A stretch of DNA of 64,000 bases from Roseospirillum parvum (GCF_900100455.1 NZ_FNCV01000004.1:124001-188000); one strand, 5' to 3'. Positions 46,245-55,470 are shown, numbered from the stretch's first letter. Numbers and translations are program-made. Notes: a model not told the origin generated them from the letters alone.

Positions 46245-47159
46245 ATGCCCTATCTGGTGGCCAACGATCTGCCCGACGGTGCGGCCGGCGCGCGCCTGCG
46301 CGCCCTGCTCGAGGCGCCCGGCATCCTGCGCCTGCCCGGCGCCCACAACGGCATGGCGGCCCTGCAGGCCAAGGCGGCCGGCTTTCAGGCGCTGTATCTG
46401 TCGGGCGCCGCCATGACCGCCTCCATGGGGCTGCCCGACCTGGGCATCATCACGGTCGACGAGGTGGCCTTTTTCATCCGCCAGATCGCCCGCGCCAGCG
46501 GCCTGCCGGTGCTGGTCGATGGCGACACCGGGTATGGCGAGGCGTTGAACGTCATGCACATGGTCCGCGTGTTCGATGAGGCCGGCGCCGCCGCGGTGCA
46601 CCTGGAAGACCAACTGCTGCCCAAGAAGTGCGGCCATCTGAACGACAAGAAGCTGGCCGACCCCGCCGACATGGCGACCAAGGTGGCGGCGGCGGTCAGG
46701 GCGCGGCGCGATCTGATGATCGTTGCCCGCACCGACGCGGCCGCCTCGGAGGGGGTCGAGGGCGCCGTCGCCCGGGCCAGGCTCTATGTCGAGGCCGGGG
46801 CGGACGCCATCTTTCCCGAGGCGCTGACCAGCGTCGAGATGTTCCGCCAGGTGCGCGCCGCCCTGCCCGGGGTCAGGCTGCTCGCCAACATGACCGAGTT
46901 CGGCCGCACGCCGGCGCTGACCGCCGCCGAGTTCGAGGAGCTGGGCTACGACATGGTGATCTGGCCGGTCTCCTCGCTGCGCGTGGCCAACAAGGCGCAG
47001 GCCGAGCTCTACGACGCCCTGGCCCGCGATGGGGCGACCACCGCCCTGCTCGCGCGCATGCAGACGCGCCAGGAGCTGTACGACACCATCGGCCTGGGCA
47101 CCTTCGAGGCGCTGGACCAGTCGATCGCCGCCTCGGTGACGCCGGATTGGAAGGTCTGA
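46245..47159 (+). CDS. prpB: Methylisocitrate lyase
   Basis: Splits 2-methylisocitrate into pyruvate and succinate, the last step of the methylcitrate cycle. The protein is 304 aa (E. coli 296), isocitrate-lyase/PEP-mutase family. It has PGAHNGMAALQAKAAGFQALYLSG, VDGDTGYGEA, the metal region VHLEDQLLPKKCGHL with the catalytic KKCGH, and ARTDAAASEG. A strong GGAGG lies before the ATG. It ends the operon thioesterase-prpD-prpC-prpB. Confidence 0.95.
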   Translation: MPYLVANDLPDGAAGARLRALLEAPGILRLPGAHNGMAALQAKAAGFQALYLSGAAMTASMGLPDLGIITVDEVAFFIRQIARASGLPVLVDGDTGYGEALNVMHMVRVFDEAGAAAVHLEDQLLPKKCGHLNDKKLADPADMATKVAAAVRARRDLMIVARTDAAASEGVEGAVARARLYVEAGADAIFPEALTSVEMFRQVRAALPGVRLLANMTEFGRTPALTAAEFEELGYDMVIWPVSSLRVANKAQAELYDALARDGATTALLARMQTRQELYDTIGLGTFEALDQSIAASVTPDWKV

Positions 47160-47332
47160 GCCACCCCGGGGCTCCCGGAAGACGTGGGCCGGCCGCAAAC
47201 AGGCGACCGTCAGGGAAGGGAGCCCGGGCATGTCCGACCGCACATCCGCCACCCGGTCAGGCCTTGCGCAGATTCCCAGCCATCGGGAACGGATCGCGGC
47301 GATGCTTTGCGGCCATATCAAGAGCCAAGACC

Positions 47333-47599
47333 GTGTTGCGTGAGTCACCAACCCCGCAGCGCGATCCTGGCGTCTGCCCGCGCCTTGGCTGCACCTGCCT
47401 TGCCCTGCATCGGCTCGCCCGCTGCCTGGAGGCGGCGGACCGCGTGTCGCGGCCCGTCTCGCCGCATCTCGAGATCACCGGGCGGGCCCACCTCGATGGC
47501 TGTGCGCAAGGCTGTTCGGCCGAGTTCAGGCTCTCTCCCCGGGGTGTGCGCATCTGGTGCGACGGACAGGCGGAGGTGGTGCCCAGACAGGACGCATGA
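47333..47599 (+). CDS. Putative small cysteine-rich protein
   Basis: A frame of 88 codons from GTG 47333 (or TTG 47336) encodes VCPRLGCTCLALHRLARCLEA (five Cys in total in the first half) and LDGCAQGCSAEFRLSPRGVRIWCDGQ. The GCAQGC pair recalls the GCAKGC iron-sulfur/sirohaem ligands of sulfite and nitrite reductases and related ferredoxin-like proteins, but the protein is too short to be one. The ribosome-binding site is weak (AAGAG). Composition looks protein-like where the other frames do not. It may be a metal-binding protein or a remnant. It converges on metR. Confidence 0.45.
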   Translation: MLRESPTPQRDPGVCPRLGCTCLALHRLARCLEAADRVSRPVSPHLEITGRAHLDGCAQGCSAEFRLSPRGVRIWCDGQAEVVPRQDA

Positions 47600-47619
47600 G
47601 ACGGGAGTCTCGCGGCGGC

Positions 47620-48492
47620 TCAGAGCGCCACCGCCCGGGCCAGGTCGACGAAGCCCGTGAAGTAGTCGGGGCGTGGTCCGGTGCGGATGCCCAGATGGAT
47701 GCTCTTGGCGATCCCCTCGCCAAGCCGCACCGCCCGCACCCCGGCCACCTCGCCGACCAGCCAGTCGGGCGTCGCGCTGACCGCCCGGCCCGAGGCGACC
47801 AGACGCAGCATCAGGTCGGTGGTCTCGACGGTGCGGTGGCGGCGGGGCAACGCCCCGGCGGGCACCAGGAAGCGGGTGTAGATGTCCAGCCGCTCCGGCG
47901 CCACCGGGTAGGTGACCAGGGTTTCGCCGGCCAGATCGGCCGGCTCGACCCGCGCCTTGCCGGCCAGCGGGTGGGCCTCGGCGACGGCCAGCACCAGCTC
48001 GTAGTCGAACACCGGCAGGTAGTCGAGGCGCGGCCGGGCGATGGGGTCGGGGGTCACCAGCACGTCGATTTCATGGCCCAGCAGGGCGGCCAGCCCGCCG
48101 AACTGGAAAGCCGAGGTGACGTCGATGTCGACGTCCGGCCAGGCGGCCAGGAAGGGGTCGATGACGCGCATCAGCCAGTCCTGGCAGGGGTGGCATTCCA
48201 TGCCGATGCGGATCGCCCCGCGCCGCCCGCGCGCATAGTCCTCGAGCACGCTGGCCCCGTGTTCGAGCTGCGGCAGCACCCGGTTGGCCAGCCCCAGCAG
48301 ATAGTCGCCGGAGGGGGTCAGGCGCAGGCGGCGGCCCTCGCGCTCCCACAGGCGCACGCCGTGGCGCGCCTCGAAGCGGCGGATGGCGTGGCTGACCGCC
48401 GACTGGGTCAGGCACAGCTTGTCGGCGGCCTGGGTCAGGCTGCCGCTGCGCTCGATCTCGCGCAGGATGGCCAGGGGCTGAAGGTCGATCAT
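47620..48492 (-). CDS. metR: LysR-type regulator MetR
   Basis: Homocysteine-responsive activator of methionine genes, 290 aa. The N-terminal winged HTH reads [35 protein letters not shown] (in parts: [19 protein letters not shown]), with the LysR substrate-binding domain from about residue 90 ([15 protein letters not shown]). GMECHPCxxWL is a MetR hallmark. It is divergent from metE, the classic arrangement. I chose ATG 48492; an upstream start would run across the probable operator. Confidence 0.94.
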   Translation of the reverse strand: MIDLQPLAILREIERSGSLTQAADKLCLTQSAVSHAIRRFEARHGVRLWEREGRRLRLTPSGDYLLGLANRVLPQLEHGASVLEDYARGRRGAIRIGMECHPCQDWLMRVIDPFLAAWPDVDIDVTSAFQFGGLAALLGHEIDVLVTPDPIARPRLDYLPVFDYELVLAVAEAHPLAGKARVEPADLAGETLVTYPVAPERLDIYTRFLVPAGALPRRHRTVETTDLMLRLVASGRAVSATPDWLVGEVAGVRAVRLGEGIAKSIHLGIRTGPRPDYFTGFVDLARAVAL

Positions 48493-48497
48493 GTCAC

Positions 48498-48512
48498 ATG
48501 ACTCCCAGTCAT
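48498..48512. promoter_or_regulatory. Palindromic LysR-type box between metR and metE
   Basis: ATGACT-CCC-AGTCAT is a perfect inverted repeat containing the T-N11-A pattern of LysR-type operators. It lies 5 bases from the metR start, which suits autoregulation and activation of metE. The E. coli consensus TGAANNNNNTTCA is not present. Confidence 0.55.
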
Positions 48513-48593
48513 TCTTCTCTGAAATATTCCCATTTTTCGTCATGCGCAAGGACGGGTAAGCCTTGGCTCGACCCCACGATCAGGAGGAATGAC

Positions 48594-50867
48594 ATGGTCA
48601 AGGCAGCAAATCTCGGCTACCCGCGCATCGGCGCCAAGCGCGAGCTCAAGAAGGCCCTGGAAAGCTACTGGAAGGGCGACCTCGACGCCGCCGCGCTCGA
48701 GGCCACCGCCGCCGGGCTGCGGGCCGCCAACTGGGCGGCGCAGGCCGAGGCCGGCATGGCGCGGATTCCGTCGAACGACTTCTCGTTCTATGACCAGGTG
48801 CTCGACACCACCGCCATGCTGGGCGCCGTGCCGCCGCGCTTCGCCGGCCTTGACGGTCTTGATGCCTACTTCGCCATGGCCCGCGGCACCGACGCCGCGC
48901 CGGCCATGGAGATGACCAAGTGGTTCGACACCAACTATCACTACATCGTGCCGGAGCTGACCGCGGGCATGACCTTCCGTCTGGCCAACCAGATCCCGGT
49001 CGAGCGCTTCAAGGAGGCCAAGGCGCGCGGGGTGCACACCCGCCCGGTGCTGGTCGGCCCGGTCACCTGGCTGGCCCTGGCCAAGGCCAAGACCGAGGGA
49101 CTGGAGCCGCTGTCGCTGCTGCCCCAGGTGGTCGCCGTCTATGCCGAGCTGCTGGGCCGGCTGGCCGAGGCGGGGGCTGATTGGGTGCAGATCGACGAGC
49201 CGATCCTGGTCCGCGACCTGAGCCCCGCCGAGGCCGAGGCGCTGCGCGGCGCCTATGACACGCTGTCGGCGGCGTTGTCGAAGGGTGGGCCGAGGATCCT
49301 GCTGGCGACCTACTTCGGGGCCCTGGGCGACAACCTCGAGCTGGCCTGTGGCCTGCCGGTGGATGGCCTGCACATCGATCTGGTGCGCGCCCCGGGGCAG
49401 CTCGACGCGGTGCTGGCCAAGGTCGGCGACAAGTCCCTGTCGCTGGGCCTGATCGACGGCCGCAACATCTGGCGCAGCGACCTTTCGCGGGCCCTCGGCC
49501 TGGCCCAGAAGGCGACCGCCGCGCTGGGCGGGGAGCGCGTCGAGATCGCGCCGTCGTGCTCGCTGCTGCATGTCCCCGTGGATCTGGCCCACGAGACGGC
49601 GCTGGATGACGAGCTGAAGGGCTGGCTGGCCTTCGCCCGGCAGAAGCTGGACGAGGTGGCCGCCCTGGCCCGTGCCGCCGGCTCGGGGCGCGAGGCCGCC
49701 GCCGACGCCTTCGCCGCCGCCGACGCCGCCATGGCCGCGCGCGCCGCCTCGGCCCGCATCCACGACCCGGCGGTGAAGGCGCGCGCCGCCGCGGTGACGG
49801 CGGCCGATCTTGAACGGCCCAGCCCCTATGCCGTCCGCATCGCCAAGCAGCAGGCCCGACTGGGTCTTCCGGCCTACCCCACGACGACCATCGGCTCGTT
49901 CCCGCAGACCCCGGAAATCCGCAAGGCCCGCGCCGCCCACCGCCGGGGCGAGATGAACGACGCCGACTACCGCGCCTTCCTGGAAGAGCAGACCCGCCAG
50001 TGCATCCGCCGCCAGGAGGAGCTGGGGCTCGACGTGCTGGTGCATGGCGAGTTCGAGCGCAACGACATGGTGGAGTATTTCGGCGAGCAGCTGTCCGGGT
50101 TCACCTTCACCAAGAACGGCTGGGTGCAGTCCTACGGCTCGCGCTGCGTGAAGCCGCCGGTGATCTTCGGCGACGTCTCGCGGCCCCGGGCGATGACCGT
50201 GGACTGGGCCAAGTTCGCCGCCGCCCAGACCACGCGGCCGATGAAGGGCATGCTGACCGGCCCGGTGACCATCCTGCAATGGTCCTTCGTGCGCGACGAC
50301 CAGCCGCGCGCCGAGACTTGCAGGCAGGTCGCGCTGGCCATCCGCGACGAGGTGGCCGACCTGGAACGGGCCGGCCTGCCGATCATCCAGATCGACGAGG
50401 CGGCGCTGCGCGAGGGCCTGCCCCTGCGCCAGGCCGAGCGGCAGGAATACCTGGACTGGGCGGTGGCGGCCTTCCGGCTGACGGCTTCCGCCGTCGCCGA
50501 CGAGACGCAGATCCATACCCACATGTGCTACTCGGAGTTCAACGACATCATGCCCGCCATCGCGGCCATGGATGCCGACGTGATCTCGATCGAGGCCTCG
50601 CGCTCGGACATGGAACTGCTGGAGGCGTTCCGCGACTTCGAATACCCCAACGACATCGGCCCCGGGGTGTGGGACATCCACAGCCCCCGCGTGCCCGAAC
50701 AGTCGGCCATGGTCTCGCTGCTGAAGAGCGCCACCGCGTTGATCCCGGCCGACCGCCTGTGGGTCAATCCCGACTGCGGCCTGAAGACCCGGGGCTGGCC
50801 CGAGGTCGAACGCTCGATCACCCACCTTGTCGGCGCCGCCAGGACCCTGCGCGAAAAGGCGGCGTAA
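48594..50867 (+). CDS. metE: Cobalamin-independent methionine synthase
   Basis: Transfers methyl from 5-methyltetrahydropteroyltri-glutamate to homocysteine without B12. The protein is 757 aa (E. coli 753). The N-terminal half opens [23 protein letters not shown]; the catalytic half contains [35 protein letters not shown], the zinc ligands in [10 protein letters not shown] and [21 protein letters not shown] precedes the ATG at 48594. It is divergently transcribed from metR. A palindromic repeat begins on the last base of its stop codon. Confidence 0.97.
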   Translation: MVKAANLGYPRIGAKRELKKALESYWKGDLDAAALEATAAGLRAANWAAQAEAGMARIPSNDFSFYDQVLDTTAMLGAVPPRFAGLDGLDAYFAMARGTDAAPAMEMTKWFDTNYHYIVPELTAGMTFRLANQIPVERFKEAKARGVHTRPVLVGPVTWLALAKAKTEGLEPLSLLPQVVAVYAELLGRLAEAGADWVQIDEPILVRDLSPAEAEALRGAYDTLSAALSKGGPRILLATYFGALGDNLELACGLPVDGLHIDLVRAPGQLDAVLAKVGDKSLSLGLIDGRNIWRSDLSRALGLAQKATAALGGERVEIAPSCSLLHVPVDLAHETALDDELKGWLAFARQKLDEVAALARAAGSGREAAADAFAAADAAMAARAASARIHDPAVKARAAAVTAADLERPSPYAVRIAKQQARLGLPAYPTTTIGSFPQTPEIRKARAAHRRGEMNDADYRAFLEEQTRQCIRRQEELGLDVLVHGEFERNDMVEYFGEQLSGFTFTKNGWVQSYGSRCVKPPVIFGDVSRPRAMTVDWAKFAAAQTTRPMKGMLTGPVTILQWSFVRDDQPRAETCRQVALAIRDEVADLERAGLPIIQIDEAALREGLPLRQAERQEYLDWAVAAFRLTASAVADETQIHTHMCYSEFNDIMPAIAAMDADVISIEASRSDMELLEAFRDFEYPNDIGPGVWDIHSPRVPEQSAMVSLLKSATALIPADRLWVNPDCGLKTRGWPEVERSITHLVGAARTLREKAA

Positions 50868-51303
50868 TACCAACCGGCGATGAGTAAGACTCATCGCGGT
50901 TTGGTCAAGCCTTTAGGGACCGGGGGGCTGATTGGGGGCTTTGCCCCCAAACCCCCATCGGGGGACCGAGGCGGTCCCCCGAACCCCCTCCATTCGTTGG
51001 TGAACAATCGTTCCCTCCGAGCGGAGCGCGTCGTGGTTTTTGGTTGCAGGCCAGCTTTGCTGGCCTGCGAAAACAACGGGGGAATGGGCGCGCAGCCTCA
51101 GATCGCCTTCCCAATGGTTCGCTTGCAGGCCGGCCTTGGCCTGGGTGCGGAAATCCCGGCTCGCTCGGCGATCCATGAATGAATGGAGGGGGGCCGGGGG
51201 ACCACCTTGGTCCCCCGGTGGGGTTTCAAAGGGGCAAAGCCCCTTTCATGCCAACCTTTCATGCCAACCGGCGATGGGTTCCTCTCATCGCCGGTTGGTA
51301 TAA
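50868..51303. repeat. Intergenic repeat block after metE
   Basis: Contains the palindrome ATACCAACCGGCGATGAG with CTCATCGCGGTTTGGT (50867-50905), an inverted module with GGGCTTTGCCCCC and GGCCAGCTTTGCTGGCC (about 50936-51070), a second partial G-rich arm (about 51183-51245), and another palindrome CCAACCGGCGATG with CATCGCCGGTTGG (51264-51301). No gene is present here or in 51304-51501, which is GC-rich with a short GTTTCCGGCCGTTTCCCGTC stretch. Confidence 0.88.
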
Positions 51304-51501
51304 CATCCCGGGAAGCGGCCGTTTCCGGCCGTTTCCCGTCACCCGTGGGGGCCGCCTGTGGGGGCCGGCGTCCCCCACGGGTGGAAACCGTTTGACATCT
51401 CCGGATGTCGAAATCTGGGGCCAGGAGGGAGTTCGGCGCACCGCTCACGGCGGCAAGACCGAAGCCGCCCCGCCCCGCGAGCCAGGAAACCCGCCGGGAC
51501 A

Positions 51502-51765
51502 ATGTGGCCGTGCGTCGGGCGGGGTGTCCCCGCTGTGTTCGGCTACTTCGAGGCGACCGAGGGCAACGCCTATCGGCAGCTCCAGCCCCACCCGCTGCCC
51601 TGGCTGGTCGAGGTGCTGAACGGCGTCGAGCACGCCAATTTCTTCGAGCAGCGGGCCACCGAGTACTCGAAGGGCGCCTCGCGCGGCCGCTGGGAGGGCG
51701 CCGATGGCGTGTGGGCCCAGTTCGAGGCCCACATCGAGGCCCAGGAGAGTGGCCGCGCCGCCTGA
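51502..51765 (+). CDS. Orphan hypothetical protein or gene fragment
   Basis: An 87-codon frame from ATG 51502. The portion VFGYFEATEGNAYRQLQPHP, LPWLVEVLNGVEHANFFEQRATEYSKG (given in part) and WAQFEAHIEAQESGRAA looks like real protein, with balanced acidic, aromatic and helical content. The first ten residues do not. No ribosome-binding site is clear. It may be the C-terminal remnant of a longer gene interrupted at the edge of the lower-GC segment. I do not recognise a family. Confidence 0.45.
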   Translation: MWPCVGRGVPAVFGYFEATEGNAYRQLQPHPLPWLVEVLNGVEHANFFEQRATEYSKGASRGRWEGADGVWAQFEAHIEAQESGRAA

Positions 51766-52115
51766 GGCGGGGGGCTGAAAACCAGCTCTGCTGTGATGTG
51801 ACGGTATTCGCCTGAGAGTTTGCGCTGCACTTTGGCCTGGAGCTTCGGGGCCGGGGTTCCGGGTCAAGGTGTGGCCATGCCGCCCTCGGACGTGGGCTAG
51901 AGCAGATTGGGCGCGTGAATCTGTCGCTGAACGACCTCGTTGCAGTTGCCGATCGGCCGTGGGCGGAGCAGGTGGGTATCGTGTTTGACTGATCTCTTCG
52001 GCACCGATCCCTAGTTGTACTAACTAGGTTTGCCTCGCCGTCATTTCAAAAAACAATGCCTCACTATCCGAGGAATATCGACACGTATACCAAGAAGTAA
52101 TCCGCAACAGCTATG
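51766..52115. other. Gene-free stretch at the left edge of the lower-GC segment
   Basis: No supported gene. A decayed copy of the AGAGCAGAT palindromic element lies at 51899-51922. A short hairpin CCTAGTT-GTACT-AACTAGG lies at 52010-52028. Base composition falls sharply from about 51990, marking the left boundary of the compositionally distinct segment. Confidence 0.6.
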
Positions 52116-52886
52116 TTATTGCGCGTAGGGCAGTTGCAACTGAACATTCCGCTGGAAAGCCGATGGGTCGAACAGGCCATCGCTCGCCGACAGATGATGA
52201 TTCAACTCTCGCTTCAACGCGCCTATCTCAAGCGTGTCAAGGTACCGGGTCTTGAATGAGCGGATCTCGTTTTCCCGGAGTGCATTCCATCCGATTTCGT
52301 CAATTGTCTCAGCCACGAACCGCGAAAGGTTTGGCCCCCATTGGAAGCCTTTGATCAAGGCATACCGAAATGCTCGAACGGCATTTCCCTTGGGGTTTGG
52401 ATTGGGTCGGAGATTGATCTCCAAAATCTTCCGATTCAGGTCATCAAAGTAACCGGGCCTTGCATACAACCTTTTATGAGCAAGGTCATAGATGATGGCG
52501 TCACAACTAAAGAACGTGACCTCTCGCAAATCTACTACCGTACGGACCCGAACATGTCCTTGTAGATGTGCCCAAGTGCGCTGCAGGGGCCATACATCTA
52601 TTTGCCATCTCTTTGATGGAAGAGCATAGCCACCAAAACGATTTACGCGCGCACCGATTGCATGCATTTGCTTTTCGAATGCCGCCAAATCGTATGGATC
52701 GATGACGAAATCGAGATCGGATTTGAACCCGGCGTTCCCAAACATAGCGACATCGCGCAGCATGCCACCGATGAGCACAAGATGACCGTGAGCGCGAAGC
52801 TCCCTCAGCGTGCGTCGCACATCCTCGCGCCCGCGATATGGCGAGTTCAGAAAGTATCGAACTCTTTTTTCAAGAAGGTGTTCCAT
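52116..52886 (-). CDS. Poly(A) polymerase head-domain nucleotidyltransferase
   Basis: Protein of 256 aa. The nucleotidyltransferase core is visible as LVLIGGMLRDVAMFG (GG near residue 40) and KSDLDFVIDP (Asp pair near 57-59), the pattern of class II CCA-adding enzymes and poly(A) polymerases. After the head domain, residues 100-200 contain a strand-rich part (DVWPLQRTWAHLQ, VTFFSCDAIIYD) and INLRPNPNPKGNAVRAFRYALI, like the neck of these enzymes, but the usual RNA-binding body and HD domain are missing. It overlaps the dGTPase-like gene by 17 bases. Lower GC than its surroundings suggests transfer. Substrate unknown; nucleotide addition to RNA or protein is possible. Confidence 0.85.
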   Translation of the reverse strand: MEHLLEKRVRYFLNSPYRGREDVRRTLRELRAHGHLVLIGGMLRDVAMFGNAGFKSDLDFVIDPYDLAAFEKQMHAIGARVNRFGGYALPSKRWQIDVWPLQRTWAHLQGHVRVRTVVDLREVTFFSCDAIIYDLAHKRLYARPGYFDDLNRKILEINLRPNPNPKGNAVRAFRYALIKGFQWGPNLSRFVAETIDEIGWNALRENEIRSFKTRYLDTLEIGALKRELNHHLSASDGLFDPSAFQRNVQLQLPYAQ

Positions 52887-54387
52887 TGACCGGGTACATT
52901 CTACGATAGTGTTTCAAAAAGTCATCATGCAGATCGATGCAGAACTGATCCGTCATACCTGACACCATGTCAGTCAGGAGTTGCATTTCCTTGTACCGGA
53001 TCGGCAGGCCAGCGTCAGAGTGATATTGTTTGACCTTACCCTCAAAAATTCGGCGATAATTCTTGGAAATCCGGCTATACACATAGGCGGAGAATGGCGA
53101 GTTCCGCTTGCTGTCGAGATTCTTGTAGTCTTTGCGGTCACTTATTCCGATCCACAGAAAATCCATCAGGCGGTTGAGCGTATTGTATCCATTCAGTTCA
53201 ATCTCGAGAACTGTCTTGTGGCTAAACGCATTCTGTCGGTCGAAGTCTTTCAGTGCATCGCACAGAGCCGCCGCCTGGGACGCTTTGATCAGTTCTCCGT
53301 CAAAGTTTCCGTTGACGATGTCATGATAGTTGTCCTTGAACGCCTGCGCGACAGCGGAAACCATTAGATGGATTGCATGCACTCTGAACTTTTGCGTCGC
53401 CACGTCCTGCAACTCTCTGGGGTGCAGCTTCTGCCTTCGGAGCACATCATACTCCCAGCGCGATAGTTTGCAGAGATGGCTTACAACCGGGTCAAGCTGG
53501 TCTTCTCCACCCGGGTGGTAGCCGAGGGAAGCTAAAAGATCGTTGAGGGACGCCAGCCCCTTCTTGATCGCGTCCTCCGCGTCAAGCACGGAGTACGCGA
53601 TGTCATCGCATGCCTCCATCACCAGTGCGAGCGGGTGACGAGCGTCGCCCTCCAAGCCGACTTCCCTCCGGATTTGATCAACCAAACTGCGTTCAGAAGC
53701 GAAAAATCCAACTTTTTTGTGCGTCTGTTTGCCCTTGTCGATCTTGTCGGACGACGCGACGTATTTCATAATGGCGGCCAGCGTGCCCAGCGTCAGATTA
53801 AGACCCAGGTCGTCACCAATGACCTGAAGCTTTGTGAGCACACGAAGTGTTTGGGCGTTGCCTTCAAATTGCAGGAAGTCATTCCTGTGCTGCTCTGTCA
53901 GCCGAGAAACATCTTCCTCAATTTCCGGTCCATCGGAATTCGTTCGCTTGAAAAGAACGTCCGAATTCCGTTTGAACCATGCGCGAATGGCATTCTCCCC
54001 TTGATGCCCAAAGGGTGGGTTGCCAATATCGTGCGCGAGACCAACGGCAGCAAGAGTTGCGGGGATCGACCTGATCGCATCTTCAGGCAGCTTATCGTTT
54101 AGCAAAACCGCAATTTCAACTCCCAACGACCTTGCAAGGTTCGCGACTTCATAAGAATGGGTTAATCGGGTTCTGATGCTCTCGATGCTTTCAAGCGGGA
54201 ACACTTGAGTCTTGTCGCCCATCCGGCGAAAGGGTGTGGAGAACAGGATGCGGTCGTGATCGCGCTCCTGAGGCAGACGGAACTGTCCTTCGGCAAAGTC
54301 TGGCCCCTTCGGCTTGCCATCAGGCTTCCGGCGATCAAGCAGATCCCCAAAGCGTTCCGCGAAGAGCAATTGCGACCAGTCCGCCAT
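52870..54387 (-). CDS. dGTPase-like HD-domain phosphohydrolase
   Basis: Protein of 505 aa related to deoxyguanosinetriphosphate triphosphohydrolases, which release tripolyphosphate from dNTPs. The HD metal site is complete: RTRLTHSYEVANLARS (His about 77), GLAHDIGNPPFGHQGE (His-Asp about 119-120) and EACDDIAYSVLDAEDAI (Asp about 265). DRILFSTPFRRMGDKTQVF is the family's N-terminal signature. It is longer than typical alphaproteobacterial housekeeping homologues (about 400). ATG 54387 has GGAGGG 11 bases upstream; a GTG at 54435 is possible. It is the first gene of a two-gene unit in a low-GC segment. Confidence 0.9.
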   Translation of the reverse strand: MADWSQLLFAERFGDLLDRRKPDGKPKGPDFAEGQFRLPQERDHDRILFSTPFRRMGDKTQVFPLESIESIRTRLTHSYEVANLARSLGVEIAVLLNDKLPEDAIRSIPATLAAVGLAHDIGNPPFGHQGENAIRAWFKRNSDVLFKRTNSDGPEIEEDVSRLTEQHRNDFLQFEGNAQTLRVLTKLQVIGDDLGLNLTLGTLAAIMKYVASSDKIDKGKQTHKKVGFFASERSLVDQIRREVGLEGDARHPLALVMEACDDIAYSVLDAEDAIKKGLASLNDLLASLGYHPGGEDQLDPVVSHLCKLSRWEYDVLRRQKLHPRELQDVATQKFRVHAIHLMVSAVAQAFKDNYHDIVNGNFDGELIKASQAAALCDALKDFDRQNAFSHKTVLEIELNGYNTLNRLMDFLWIGISDRKDYKNLDSKRNSPFSAYVYSRISKNYRRIFEGKVKQYHSDAGLPIRYKEMQLLTDMVSGMTDQFCIDLHDDFLKHYRRMYPVNGTPS

Positions 54388-54440
54388 TCCCCCTGCTACC
54401 CTCCAAGCTCGCGACTCGTGATGCGCGTCCCCCACTATCT

Positions 54441-54472
54441 ATTGATGTTTAACAGACCCCGCAGACATCAAT
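54441..54472. promoter_or_regulatory. Inverted repeat upstream of the dGTPase-like gene
   Basis: ATTGATGT (54441-54448) and ACATCAAT (54465-54472) are exact inverse complements 16 bases apart, just upstream of the two-gene unit. It could be an operator. The rest of the 343-base gap to the tRNA gene (54436-54778) shows no supported gene; its right end is a terminator. Confidence 0.5.
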
Positions 54473-54724
54473 CTAGCCAATTACGCTTTTGCCCCTGCCG
54501 CTATGCCTACCTCGCGTTTCTAGGCGGCCACGCCAGCCGGAACGACGCCCGCTGAAGGCATCGTTGAGCAACCTGCGGAACCCGTTGAAAACGCTCGCCC
54601 TCGCGAAGCCGAAGCGGGCCGGACGAGGTTCGCTCGGTTAGAGACGGAGGGCCGTTCAGAGAAGGAAATTCGGCCCGGCGCCAGTCTCCGAGGTTCGGGC
54701 GTCTCGGCTAAACGCCTTATGAAA

Positions 54725-54753
54725 TAATAAAGAAAAGGCCCCCAACGGGAGCC
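54725..54753 (-). terminator. Rho-independent terminator of tRNA-Ser
   Basis: On the minus strand GGCTCCC-GTT-GGGGGCC (54753-54737, one G-T pair) is followed by TTTTCTTTATTATTTC. It lies about 26 bases after the tRNA 3' end. Confidence 0.8.
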
Positions 54754-54778
54754 TCATCTCGGGTTCGCTACAAGATAG

Positions 54779-54868
54779 TGGCGGAGAGGGTGGGATTCGA
54801 ACCCACGGATCCCTCGCGGGATCAACGGTTTTCGAGACCGCCCCGTTCGACCACTCCGGCACCTCTCC
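54779..54868 (-). tRNA. tRNA-Ser(CGA)
   Basis: Ninety bases on the minus strand with encoded CCA. The acceptor stem is GGAGAGG with CCTCTCC, followed by discriminator G. The D arm is GCCGGAGTGGTCGAACGGGG. The anticodon stem-loop GCGGTCTCGAAAACCGT has loop CTCGAAA, giving anticodon CGA (reads UCG). A long variable arm (GATCCCGCGAGGGATC) is typical of tRNA-Ser, and the T arm is GTGGGTTCGAATCCCAC. Its 3' end faces the lower-GC segment. Confidence 0.96.
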
Positions 54869-55043
54869 GCGGCGGTCAGGGGGCCCGGCGGGGCGGCCCT
54901 GACAGACTGGTCGTCGGCAAGGCGCGGAACATAGCGCCCGGCGGGGCCGGGATCAACCGTCTCTGTGGGGCCTGGGAGCCCTTTTGGTTAAGCCCTTTCG
55001 CCAGGGCCGTCCGCCAGCGCCGGCGAAGGCTCCAACAACCCCG

Positions 55044-55071
55044 TTGACAGGGCCGGCGCGAGGACTATAGT
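55044..55071 (+). promoter_or_regulatory. Consensus promoter of rplU operon
   Basis: TTGACA at 55044-55049 and TATAGT at 55066-55071, 16 bases apart, 93 bases before rplU. An excellent sigma-70-type match, as expected for ribosomal protein genes. Confidence 0.75.
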
Positions 55072-55164
55072 GCGCCCTCTCGCCGCCACCGGGTTCGCCG
55101 GGCCGACTGGGCCGGGGTCCGGGGGCGCTTCAGTGTTTCCAAAACGATACATCCGGCAGGGATC

Positions 55165-55470
55165 ATGTTCGCAGTCATCAAGACCGGCGGCAAGCAGTAC
55201 AAGGTCGCCAAGGACGACGTTCTGGCCATCGAGAAGATCGAGGGCGAGGACGGGGCCGATGTCATGTTCGACCAGGTGCTGATGGTCGGCGACAAGGTCG
55301 GCGCCCCGACCGTGGACGGCGCCGCCGTCGCGGCCCAGGTGGTGCGCCAGTTCAAGGACGACAAGGTGATCGTCTTCAAGAAGAAGCGTCGCCAGAACTA
55401 TCGCCGCAAGAAGGGTCATCGCCAGCAGCTGACCCTGGTCCGCATCACCGACATCCAGGCCGGCGCCTGA
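55165..55470 (+). CDS. rplU: 50S ribosomal protein L21
   Basis: Protein of 101 aa (E. coli 103). It opens [18 protein letters not shown] and carries [20 protein letters not shown], the basic rRNA-binding stretch of L21. It is the first gene after a consensus promoter and is followed by rpmA, obgE, proB and proA, the conserved alphaproteobacterial order. Confidence 0.98.
   Translation: MFAVIKTGGKQYKVAKDDVLAIEKIEGEDGADVMFDQVLMVGDKVGAPTVDGAAVAAQVVRQFKDDKVIVFKKKRRQNYRRKKGHRQQLTLVRITDIQAGA

Noticed and set aside
48493-48593. SAM or SAH riboswitch before metE
   Set aside because: The leader is about 100 bases, with no recognisable conserved aptamer core; the LysR-type palindrome explains the arrangement better.
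50880-51619. Open frames of 60-146 codons after metE
   Set aside because: They lie in the palindromic repeat block and show only repeat-encoded or low-complexity peptides.
51766-52115. Left attachment site for an integrated element using the tRNA-Ser 3' end
   Set aside because: No copy of the tRNA 3' end sequence and no integrase gene were found left of the dGTPase module, so integration at the tRNA is not shown.
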